From the NCBI RefSeq assembly GCF_017303375.1, contig NZ_JAFKOH010000003.1, positions 124,001-188,000 on the forward strand: a DNA stretch of 64,000 nt, written 5' to 3'. This DNA comes from Bacillus sp. NTK074B (GTDB taxonomy: Bacteria; Bacillota; Bacilli; Bacillales; Bacillaceae_B). Shown piece by piece: positions 57,896 to 64,000 of this stretch. Within the stretch, counting starts at the first letter, position 1. Each line of letters opens with the position of its first letter. The notes beneath the pieces are model-generated. The model was not told the DNA's origin and did not search any database. It was given only the letters and a program-made list of their open reading frames with translations. Position numbers and translations under genes: made by a program.

Positions 57896-58204
57896 ATGAA
57901 ATTAAAAATAAGTGTTACGATCTTGGTTATGATTGTACTGTTGTTATTAGTTTCTTGTAGTGAAGAAGTGATGGTAAAGTATAATGGAAGGTCATATAAT
58001 GGGCCCAATACTTACACTGTAAAAGAATATAATCAAAAGCATGCTCCCGTAAAACCTGTCGGGGATAAAGTGAATGGTATGGAAGTAATGCTATGAGAAG
58101 AAGGACAGAAATTAATTGAAGAACAAAAAACAGTCCCTACGCTCCTCGTCCTTAAGAAAAACGAAGAAGAATATATCGTATACAGTCTACAGGGTGGTCC
58201 GTAA
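57896..58204 (+). pseudogene. Small lipoprotein gene with an in-frame TGA
   Basis: The frame starts MKLKISVTILVMIVLLLLVS with lipobox LVSC and continues to KVNGMEVML, where a TGA lies at 58094-58096. The same frame then reads EEGQKLIEEQKTVPTLLVLK, KNEEEYIVYSLQGGP and stop at 58202-58204. The second part is compositionally continuous with the first, so one codon change split a gene of about 102 residues. An overlapping ATG (58203) opens a further coding-like frame of about 33 codons up to the terminator. Confidence 0.7.
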
Positions 58205-58285
58205 TGGATGTAAAGGTAGAAGAGATAGATGAAAACTCAGAGAATTTTCATGTGAACTACATATTTACTTATACAACAATAAAAA

Positions 58286-58318
58286 CGAGGAGTGAATTCC
58301 AATGAAATTCACTCCTCG
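58286..58318 (+). terminator. Terminator after the lipoprotein locus
   Basis: CGAGGAGTGAATT and AATTCACTCCTCG form a perfect 13-bp stem, followed by TTTTTT. Confidence 0.9.
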
Positions 58319-58387
58319 TTTTTTATACTGTATTATAAATGTTTGTAATTGACTCCGACCTAAATATTGGGAATCAATTTGACACGT

Positions 58388-59068
58388 TTAATATTCAATA
58401 ACATCTCCAGCCTTCATAACCTGCCCCTCAGAATCCTCAAGCATCTCAATAAATTTCCGCGGATCCTGTTTGATCGGTGGGAATGTATCATAGTGAATCG
58501 GCACGACTTTCTTTGCTTTTAGGAAGCTTGCTGCCGTCGCCGCGTCTTCAGGTCCCATTGTGAAATTATCCCCGATAGGAAGGAATGCAAGGTCAATCGG
58601 ATGACGTTCCCCGATCAGTTTCATATCAGAGAATAATCCTGTATCCCCTGCATGGAAAATGGTTTTCCCTTCAATCATTAAGAGAACGCCTGCTGGCATT
58701 CCCATGTAGATGATTTCGTTACCGTCTGTGATAAGACCCGATCCATGGAACGCCTGAGTCAGTTTCACTTTACCAAAGTCGAACTCATACGCTCCCCCGA
58801 CGTGCATCGGATGAGTCTTCACTAACTGCCAGCTTAGGTAGGTCGCCAGTTCATGGTTGGCGATAACAAGTGAATCGTTTTTCTTCGCAAGTTCGACCGT
58901 GTCACCTACGTGATCATTGTGACCGTGTGTCAGTATGATCACATCAGGCTTCTCGTCATCCACTTTCAGATTCGTCAGTTCGTTTCCGTTGATGAACGGA
59001 TCAATTAGAATCGTTTTGCCGTTTGTTTCAATTTTCACTACTGAATGTCCATGATATGAAATCTTCAT
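58388..59068 (-). CDS. ytkL: UPF0173 metal-dependent hydrolase
   Basis: A 226-aa metallo-beta-lactamase-fold protein with [19 protein letters not shown] (HxHxDH), a later [11 protein letters not shown] and C-terminal [16 protein letters not shown]. The length and motifs match YtkL. The physiological substrate is unknown. It lies downstream of ald, with an intervening repeat remnant and terminator. Confidence 0.9.
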   Translation of the reverse strand: MKISYHGHSVVKIETNGKTILIDPFINGNELTNLKVDDEKPDVIILTHGHNDHVGDTVELAKKNDSLVIANHELATYLSWQLVKTHPMHVGGAYEFDFGKVKLTQAFHGSGLITDGNEIIYMGMPAGVLLMIEGKTIFHAGDTGLFSDMKLIGERHPIDLAFLPIGDNFTMGPEDAATAASFLKAKKVVPIHYDTFPPIKQDPRKFIEMLEDSEGQVMKAGDVIEY

Positions 59069-59159
59069 TTTGCATCTCCTCCAAATAAACTTATCTATTT
59101 TTCTTACTCTCGTATACTACTTTATGTTATACCCGAATTTCATAAATTTAAGCGAGTGC

Positions 59160-59206
59160 TGGTTGATTTCCGCTGCAGGTGTTGACTTCAATCAGAAGAC
59201 TAACTT
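59160..59206. repeat. Remnant of the 55530-type repeat
   Basis: GTGCTGGTTGATTTCCGCTG followed by CAGGTG is the left end of the Bacillaceae repeat; only AATCAG of the other end remains. Confidence 0.55.
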
Positions 59207-59255
59207 AATCCAGTTTGCTTCAGTAACTCTAGTCAACTTACGATAAAACACAAAA

Positions 59256-59286
59256 AAGCCGACTAACATTCCCATGCAGTCGGCTT
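59256..59286 (-). terminator. Terminator of ald
   Basis: AAGCCGACT and AGTCGGCTT form the stem; on the minus strand TTTTTTG follows, within ten bases of the ald stop. Confidence 0.9.
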
Positions 59287-59293
59287 CCTGTTG

Positions 59294-60412
59294 TTATTGT
59301 TGCTCTAATTGTGTTCTAGTATCTGAGTAGTCTACAGTATGTGCTTCAGCAACAGCCTGGTAAGTAACATATCCGTTCAATGTGTTAATACCTTTTAATA
59401 ATGCTTCGTTATCTAAGCACGCTTTTTTGTAGCCTTTGTTTGCGATTTGAACCGCATAAGGTACGGTTACGTTTGTAAGTGCGATCGTAGACGTACGTGG
59501 TACGGCACCAGGCATGTTGGCAACGGCATAGTGTACAACACCGTGCTTCACGTATGTTGGATCGTCATGCGTTGTGATGCGGTCGGTTGTTTCGAAGATT
59601 CCGCCTTGGTCGATGGCGATATCGACAACCACTGAACCAGGCGTCATCGCTTTGATCATGTCTTCTGTTACTAATTTAGGTGCTTTCGCTCCTGGAATCA
59701 GTACAGCACCAATCACTAGGTCTGCTTCTTTGACAGCTTGTTCGATATTTAACGGGTTGGACATAAGCGTTGTTACGTCGCTGCCGAAGATATCATCCAG
59801 CTGACGAAGGCGATCCGGGTTAAGGTCAAGGATCGTGACGTTGGCACCAAGTCCGACAGCCATTTTCGCTGCGTTCGTACCGGCCACCCCTCCACCGATG
59901 ATCGTTACTTTACTGCGGCGAACCCCAGGGACACCTGAAAGTAATACACCTTTACCACCGTGGATCTTCTCTAAGAACTGGGCACCGATTTGAGTCGCCA
60001 TACGTCCAGCCACTTCACTCATCGGAGTCAGTAATGGAAGGGCACGATTCAGTTCAACCGTTTCGTACGCGATTCCGATCACTTTATTATCAATTAACGC
60101 TTTCGTTAATTCCGGCTCTGGAGCAAGATGTAAATATGTAAATAAGATAAGCCCCTCGCGGAAATAAGAGTACTCACTTGGAAGTGGCTCTTTTACCTTC
60201 ATGACCATATCCATGGACCATGCTTCCGCTGCAGAATCAACGATGTGTCCACCTGCTGCTTTGTAATCTTCATCTGTAAATCCTGAACCCATTCCCGCTC
60301 CAGCTTCAATGTAAACCTCATGTCCAAATTGAACAAGGTTCACAACACCAGCCGGCGTCATGGCCACACGATTTTCGTTGTTTTTAATTTCCGTTGGTAC
60401 ACCAATACGCAT
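59294..60412 (-). CDS. ald: Alanine dehydrogenase
   Basis: A 372-aa enzyme: [20 protein letters not shown], catalytic-region [30 protein letters not shown]-type motif and the NAD+ fold [20 protein letters not shown]. It interconverts L-alanine and pyruvate plus ammonia, used in alanine catabolism and sporulation. ATG at 60412 has GGAGG ten bases upstream; an in-frame upstream codon at 60454 is not supported. A cre-like site lies 100 bases upstream. Confidence 0.96.
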   Translation of the reverse strand: MRIGVPTEIKNNENRVAMTPAGVVNLVQFGHEVYIEAGAGMGSGFTDEDYKAAGGHIVDSAAEAWSMDMVMKVKEPLPSEYSYFREGLILFTYLHLAPEPELTKALIDNKVIGIAYETVELNRALPLLTPMSEVAGRMATQIGAQFLEKIHGGKGVLLSGVPGVRRSKVTIIGGGVAGTNAAKMAVGLGANVTILDLNPDRLRQLDDIFGSDVTTLMSNPLNIEQAVKEADLVIGAVLIPGAKAPKLVTEDMIKAMTPGSVVVDIAIDQGGIFETTDRITTHDDPTYVKHGVVHYAVANMPGAVPRTSTIALTNVTVPYAVQIANKGYKKACLDNEALLKGINTLNGYVTYQAVAEAHTVDYSDTRTQLEQQ

Positions 60413-60510
60413 ACTAAGCCAACCTCCTAAATGCACTATTGCTCCTTGGAGCATTCACTTCCTAAATATAACACTATTCATATATAATAGCGAAGGGCAA
60501 TTACTCACCC

Positions 60511-60524
60511 TGTAAGCACTTACA
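60511..60524. promoter_or_regulatory. Putative cre (catabolite-responsive) site
   Basis: TGTAAGCACTTACA is a near-palindrome that fits the CcpA consensus TGNAANCGNTNNCA except at one central base. It lies between ald and the NCS1 permease gene and could regulate either. Confidence 0.5.
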
Positions 60525-60654
60525 TTCTAACAAAAAATTTTGGAAATATCTCTATTTTTCTTTAAAAAAATAAATGATTATTTCTTCGCTTTTTTCCAAA
60601 AATTCTTTAAAATAGAAACCATGCATCCTAGTATACCTAAAGGAGACTTATTTT

Positions 60655-61980
60655 ATGAAACAACCAATGATCGAACGGCTCGGACTCGAAAAGGTCCCGC
60701 CTGAATTAAAATCAACCACATGGATCGAATACTTCATCATACAGCTCGCCTTCTCCGTGAATGCAGGAAACTTCCTCATCCCGGCACTCGCCGTCCTTGA
60801 AGGCGGACTATCCTTCCAGGCAGCATTTCTAGCCACCGTACTCGGAGCAAGCGTCGCCTTCCTATTCGTATCATTCCTATCTCTACCGGGCTCCCGCTAC
60901 GGCCTGCCCGCTCAATACGTCCTAAGATCCATCATCGGAACCCGGCTGTCGATGCTCATCGCATCCCCCATCCGGTCCCTGACGTCCCTCTACTGGTTCA
61001 GCGTCCAAACCATCGGAGGAACCTTCGTCATCATCTCCATGGTGGAAAAAGTAACACCATACACAATACCGTTCATCCCCGTCGCCATTGGACTCGCCAT
61101 CATCATGACCCTTCTAGCCCTCATCGGCTTCGAAGCCGTCAAAAAAGCGACCAAACTATTCATCCCGATCCTCGTGATCGGCCAGGGAATCATCCTCTAC
61201 CTGTTCCTGACAGAAGGAGCCGATTCCCTCCCAACACTCACACAAGGCCAGGAACCCTTCTCCATCGGAACGTTCCTATTCTACTCAAGCCTCGTCTTCG
61301 TCCAATACATCTCAGGCGTCAGCGCATCCTCCGACATCACCCGCTACAGCAAAAGCGACCGCCACGGATTCTGGGGACTGTACGGAGGAAACGTCGTCGG
61401 ATTCATGATGACCGCACTCCTTGGAGGATTGAGTGCCAGCTTGTTCAAGGATCTCAATCCATTCGTGGCAGCCGGCCAACTGACCGACTCCAGCCTGCTT
61501 CTATTGGTGATTACAGCTTGTGCGATGGTATCGATGATATCTATTAATCTCAGTAATGCGTATACAGGGGGATACAGTCTGCTTAATGCACTGCCTTCCC
61601 TATCGCGGATTCAAAGTGCACTGTTATTTAGTATCGCTGGGATCATTTTAAGTTCGTTTCCGCAGCTGGTTTATAATGCGCAGGAGTATATTTCGTATCT
61701 GGGGATCCTGATCATTCCGATATCGGCGATTGTGGTGGCTGATTATTTGGTGATTAGGAAAGGGAGGATTTCGGAGAGTGCGCTTGTGAGACTTGCGAGT
61801 GGGGGGTTGAATTTTAATCGTGAGGCGTTGTACGTTTTAGTGATTGGGATGGTGTTATATTTGGTGATTCCTGATTCGTTTTCGCCGGGGTTTAGTTGTT
61901 TTATTATGACTTCTATTATATATGTGTTTAGTAAAAAAAGAAGTAGGGTGGCAGAACAGAAGCCTGCTCAGGAATCATAG
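60655..61980 (+). CDS. NCS1-family nucleobase permease (cytosine/purine type)
   Basis: A 441-aa membrane transporter with about 12 helices: SVNAGNFLIPALAVLEGGLS, PGSRYGLPAQYVLRSIIGTR, VSASSDITRYSKSDRHGFWG and SINLSNAYTGGYSLLNALPS. It is of the CodB/YxlA purine-cytosine permease group. Base composition changes abruptly near 61490: codon third positions are mostly C or A before, mostly G or T after. The final Glu-Ser-stop codons lie in a 30-bp sequence that is repeated after the gene. Confidence 0.9.
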   Translation: MKQPMIERLGLEKVPPELKSTTWIEYFIIQLAFSVNAGNFLIPALAVLEGGLSFQAAFLATVLGASVAFLFVSFLSLPGSRYGLPAQYVLRSIIGTRLSMLIASPIRSLTSLYWFSVQTIGGTFVIISMVEKVTPYTIPFIPVAIGLAIIMTLLALIGFEAVKKATKLFIPILVIGQGIILYLFLTEGADSLPTLTQGQEPFSIGTFLFYSSLVFVQYISGVSASSDITRYSKSDRHGFWGLYGGNVVGFMMTALLGGLSASLFKDLNPFVAAGQLTDSSLLLLVITACAMVSMISINLSNAYTGGYSLLNALPSLSRIQSALLFSIAGIILSSFPQLVYNAQEYISYLGILIIPISAIVVADYLVIRKGRISESALVRLASGGLNFNREALYVLVIGMVLYLVIPDSFSPGFSCFIMTSIIYVFSKKRSRVAEQKPAQES

Positions 61981-62052
61981 GGGTCTGACCCCCAGTACAT
62001 TTACGTTAACTGTAACAATTCTGAATCATAGGGGTCTGACCCCCAGTACATT
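61972..62052. repeat. Exact 30-bp direct duplication with GGGGTCTGACCCC
   Basis: GAATCATAGGGGTCTGACCC then CCAGTACATT occurs at 61972-62001 and 62023-62052, identical in both copies, 21 bases apart. The core GGGGTCTGACCCC is a palindrome of a type often found in REP elements. The first copy includes the permease stop codon. Confidence 0.9.
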
Positions 62053-62155
62053 CAAAGCCTTATCAAGTAACCTCTGACGATTATACCTCTCAGGAAGTTC
62101 ACAGCTCTTTTAGAGTAAACCTCTATTAATTATGTATTAAAAAGGTGGGATTTCT

Positions 62156-62263
62156 ATGGATTTTATCATTCAAGTGGCTTTAGTATTGGGTGTGGCGATA
62201 CTTATTTTCTTCCTGTCGTATGTTAGCTCAGTAAAAAGTAAAAAAAATTCAAATGACAAATAG
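62156..62263 (+). CDS. 35-aa single-helix membrane protein
   Basis: ATG at 62156 follows AAAGGTGGGATTTCT. The product is one helix (FIIQVALVLGVAILIFFLSY) and a basic tail (SVKSKKNSNDK). The strong ribosome site and typical topology support a real small protein. A large hairpin (62295-62346) follows. Confidence 0.6.
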   Translation: MDFIIQVALVLGVAILIFFLSYVSSVKSKKNSNDK

Positions 62264-62294
62264 ATGATAATATGTATATTAGCAATGAAGAAAT

Positions 62295-62346
62295 GAGATC
62301 AGACCTTCCGTAAACTAGCGCTTCAAGGTGACGAAGGTCTGATCTC
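62295..62346. terminator. Large inverted repeat after the 35-aa gene
   Basis: GAGATCAGACCTTC and GAAGGTCTGATCTC are perfect 14-bp arms around a 24-base loop. There is no T tract, so it may be a repeat element rather than a terminator. Confidence 0.6.
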
Positions 62347-62390
62347 TATGTAAAACTTTTTATGGCTTTGTATGTTATTTTAGAAGTTTT

Positions 62391-62565
62391 TTAACGAAAA
62401 TCTTGAGATACTTCACGGAGAATGGATTCACTATTGAACGTTTTTTTATAAATCACAATTAGCGACTCCTGCCTATTTACATCCTTAGCGTCTCTATTGG
62501 CGGTGGTTTTGATGTTGTTGTTCTCTAAGATCTCTTCTTTCTCTAAGTTCTTAAGTCTGCTTGCA
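62391..62565 (-). pseudogene. Coding relic, C-terminal part of an unknown protein
   Basis: One frame reads RLKNLEKEEILENNNIKTTA, NRDAKDVNRQESLIVIYKKT and FNSESILREVSQDFR-stop, with no start codon. A nearby ATG-ACC-TGC in another frame stops after six codons. It is probably frameshifted. No family is recognised. Confidence 0.45.
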
Positions 62566-62584
62566 GGTCATCTCCGTACCCAAT

Positions 62585-62734
62585 TCACATCCTTTTCGCC
62601 ACGTGAAGACAGTCCGGATACAGCTCTGTCATCAAGCTGTTCGTCCCCGGAATCATCACACCGTTCTCTTTTACAGACATCTCCATCCAATTCAAGCAAT
62701 TTCCACAAACAAAATCATTCGTCGACCTTAACAT
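62585..62734 (-). CDS. Small CxxC protein (possible zinc protein) or relic
   Basis: ATG at 62734 opens a 49-aa frame: MLRSTNDFVCGNCLNWMEMS then VKENGVMIPGTNSLMTELYP and DCLHVAKRM. The spaced cysteines (CGNC and DCLH) could bind zinc. The ribosome site GGGTAGGTG is moderate. Flanking sequence consists of relics, so this too may be a fragment. Confidence 0.45.
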   Translation of the reverse strand: MLRSTNDFVCGNCLNWMEMSVKENGVMIPGTNSLMTELYPDCLHVAKRM

Positions 62735-62763
62735 AAACACCTACCCATACTTATACTTCTCTG

Positions 62764-62854
62764 ACTCCAACCGCTTAATCAAAGACTGTACCTGTATCTT
62801 CCTTTGGGTATTCAATACAGTTTCACCGTGTCTTGTAACAAAAAGTCTAAGCAA
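62764..62854 (-). pseudogene. Histidine phosphatase (phosphoglycerate mutase-like) N-terminal relic
   Basis: AAGGAG is followed by TTG and MLRLFVTRHGETVLNTQRKI, the RHGE catalytic start of the phosphoglycerate mutase superfamily. After about 20 codons it runs into unrelated VQSLIKRLESEKYKYG-stop. Intact members are about 190 aa. The rest of 62.85-63.0 kb holds nothing recognisable. Confidence 0.65.
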
Positions 62855-63010
62855 CCGATTGATCTCCTTAAACAATCGAGAATAAGTAACATTTTCCCAT
62901 TAAAACTCAGATAGTCGTTTTAAACTCACCCTATATAAAATGAGGTCTGAGGTAAAAATGGGAGTCGAAGGAACAAGTAAGGTGTCCAAAAACCACTAAA
63001 AGGGAAAGCG

Positions 63011-63040
63011 AAAGGGACAAGGCGGCCGCCTTGTCCCTTT
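63011..63040. terminator. Perfect 30-bp palindrome
   Basis: AAAGGGACAAGGCGG is followed directly by its exact complement with no loop, about 70 bases after the 63112 gene. It is a strong hairpin in RNA; the T tract on the minus strand is interrupted. Confidence 0.75.
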
Positions 63041-63111
63041 CTAACACTATTCGCAGTGAACTTAACACACTCTCTCACCTTATTATGTGCCAGTTCCCCC
63101 GATGTTCTTAT

Positions 63112-63966
63112 CTAAGCACGCAATAATGCTCCATTTGGCTCTTTTAACTCCTGCTCTACTATTTGATTCATCTTAGAGAAGTGGTCGAGAAATTGTTGTG
63201 CCAGCTCTTGTTCTTCCGTGTCACTTTTCAATGAAACGATGTCACGCAATATCTGAGCCATCCACGAATTATCAAAATAACGGTACTTACCTGTATTCCA
63301 TGTCGTTTTTTGAGGGGATTTTTCATTGGCATAGTACTTCCAAAAAGGCATCTGCTTCGATTCCTCGTCTGTAAGTTGGAGTCTGTAATGGGAATGGGCA
63401 GGAATATTTCCATCTTCACAAAGTTTACCGATGAAATGATCCTTCACCATATAGACACCTAATATCCGTCTGTCTTTTTCAGGCATGCCGGGATCGACCG
63501 CTGTCAGCAGGACCGCACTGTTTTGATGTAAGCGACTGGGTTTGTTTGGCTTACCCTTATTATTTCCACTTTTTATTTCACCAGAGGAAACCGTCCAATC
63601 TGAAATGGAGCTGGTCTGTTCTTCTGTATCGCACCTGTAAACCATCTGCGATTCGGGATGAAGTTTATGATTTTTCATAAGTTTTTCATGACCCACTCGA
63701 AGCTCCTGGTGTTTTCTTTGCCGTTCCTTTTCCTCTTGCTTCTGCATTTCTACCTCTTTGAGTTCCATTTCCTGCTCGTGTAAAATTTTTTCAAGTGAAT
63801 TGGCAGCACTCTTATCATGTAGTTTCAAGTGCTGTCTAAATACATCCGGGTAAACAAATTTTTTATTTTCCGAGGCGAAATGTATTTCAACTACCGTATC
63901 ATTATGATTAACGACGCTTCCCATACCAAACCGCTCATGTGTAACTTTCTTATTGATTAAATTCAA
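63112..63966 (-). CDS. Conserved hypothetical protein with CarD/Tudor-like N-terminus
   Basis: A 284-aa protein. Residues 1-50 form a small beta domain, KKVTHERFGMGSVVNHNDTV with VEIHFASENKKFVYP, resembling PcrA/UvrD C-terminal Tudor or CarD-type folds. A coiled coil follows (EKILHEQEMELKEVEMQKQE and onward, about 58-100). The C-terminal domain has WTVSSGEIKSGNNKGKPNKP and AVLLTAVDPGMPEKDRRILG, then GVYMVKDHFIGKLCEDG. Relatives are often mislabelled malate synthase. The TTG start has AAGGAGG nine bases upstream. The function is unknown. Confidence 0.75.
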   Translation of the reverse strand: MNLINKKVTHERFGMGSVVNHNDTVVEIHFASENKKFVYPDVFRQHLKLHDKSAANSLEKILHEQEMELKEVEMQKQEEKERQRKHQELRVGHEKLMKNHKLHPESQMVYRCDTEEQTSSISDWTVSSGEIKSGNNKGKPNKPSRLHQNSAVLLTAVDPGMPEKDRRILGVYMVKDHFIGKLCEDGNIPAHSHYRLQLTDEESKQMPFWKYYANEKSPQKTTWNTGKYRYFDNSWMAQILRDIVSLKSDTEEQELAQQFLDHFSKMNQIVEQELKEPNGALLRA

Positions 63967-64000
63967 TATATTAGTCCTCCTTGTATAAACACTCGGGTAC

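Noticed and set aside
3678-58204. TGA recoding (Sec or Trp) as explanation for the interrupted genes
   Set aside because: No SECIS-like hairpin was evident next to the TGAs, one interrupted gene uses TAA, and several neighbours are damaged in other ways; simple decay is more likely.
7773-60454. Upstream ORF extensions of many genes (e.g. 8222, 17282, 40724, 45779, 60454)
   Set aside because: Strong ribosome sites or conserved N-termini favour the shorter starts given.
62497-62736. 79-aa + strand ORF rich in Ser and Phe
   Set aside because: It lies opposite convincing minus-strand coding fragments and has no ribosome site; it is a shadow.
1-64000. Prophage, integrative element or complete insertion sequence
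   Set aside because: No integrase, transposase, phage structural gene, tRNA or att-like duplication was found.

Overview
The window comes from a low-GC Firmicute of the family Bacillaceae. The signs are strong AGGAGG-type ribosome binding sites, frequent TTG and GTG starts, and B. subtilis-type gene neighbourhoods: nrnA-ytpI-ytoI, ytkL, ald and a sigY-like sigma/ABC operon. The repeats are also of Bacillaceae type. A Bacillus or Rossellomorea-like soil or marine species would fit, but the species cannot be named from sequence alone. No rRNA, tRNA, CRISPR array, prophage or complete insertion sequence was seen.

Layout. 1-3.5 kb: the C-terminal half of an RND exporter, a small membrane protein and an orphan MraY-like glycosyl-phosphate transferase. 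3.5-5.5 kb: a graveyard of broken genes (LigT, GrpB, two GNATs, LD-carboxypeptidase). 5.6-17.3 kb: single-gene units encoding DinB, hydrolases, an AraC/VOC pair, LysR with a divergent methyltransferase, GNATs, lipoproteins, a TPR-hydrolase fusion and an M29 aminopeptidase. 17.5-22.1 kb: a five-gene operon of ECF sigma factor, membrane protein, ABC ATPase and two permeases. 22-25.7 kb: EamA transporter and GNAT divergent from a MocR regulator. 25.7-49 kb: a long accessory stretch, mostly on the minus strand and rich in small-molecule-modifying enzymes (GNAT, VOC, NUDIX, APH, MccF-like S66, aldo-keto reductase, nucleotide kinases), with an ECF sigma/anti-sigma pair and many decaying genes. 49-53.6 kb: a secreted 5'-nucleotidase, and a class A beta-lactamase divergent from an esterase-PadR operon. 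54-62 kb: conserved core genes (nrnA, ytpI, ytoI, ytkL, ald) and an NCS1 permease. 62.3-64 kb: decayed fragments and a conserved hypothetical protein.

Three themes stand out. First, at least eight intergenic regions carry nearly the same extended promoter: a TTGagt-like -35, exactly 17 bp, a TGAAATAAT extended -10, then conserved TTGGTAT. Each points into a minus-strand gene or a gene remnant, so this looks like a dispersed promoter module or an unrecognised regulon. Second, more than a dozen genes are interrupted or reduced to fragments (in-frame stops, frameshifts, internal deletions), many adjacent to intact members of the same families. Third, several unrelated short repeat families occupy the intergenic spaces. 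They include GGGGACAGGT REP-like palindromes, a 30-bp GGGGTCTGACCCC direct duplication, and arrays of 20-bp palindromes. Some of these supply the stop codons of neighbouring genes.
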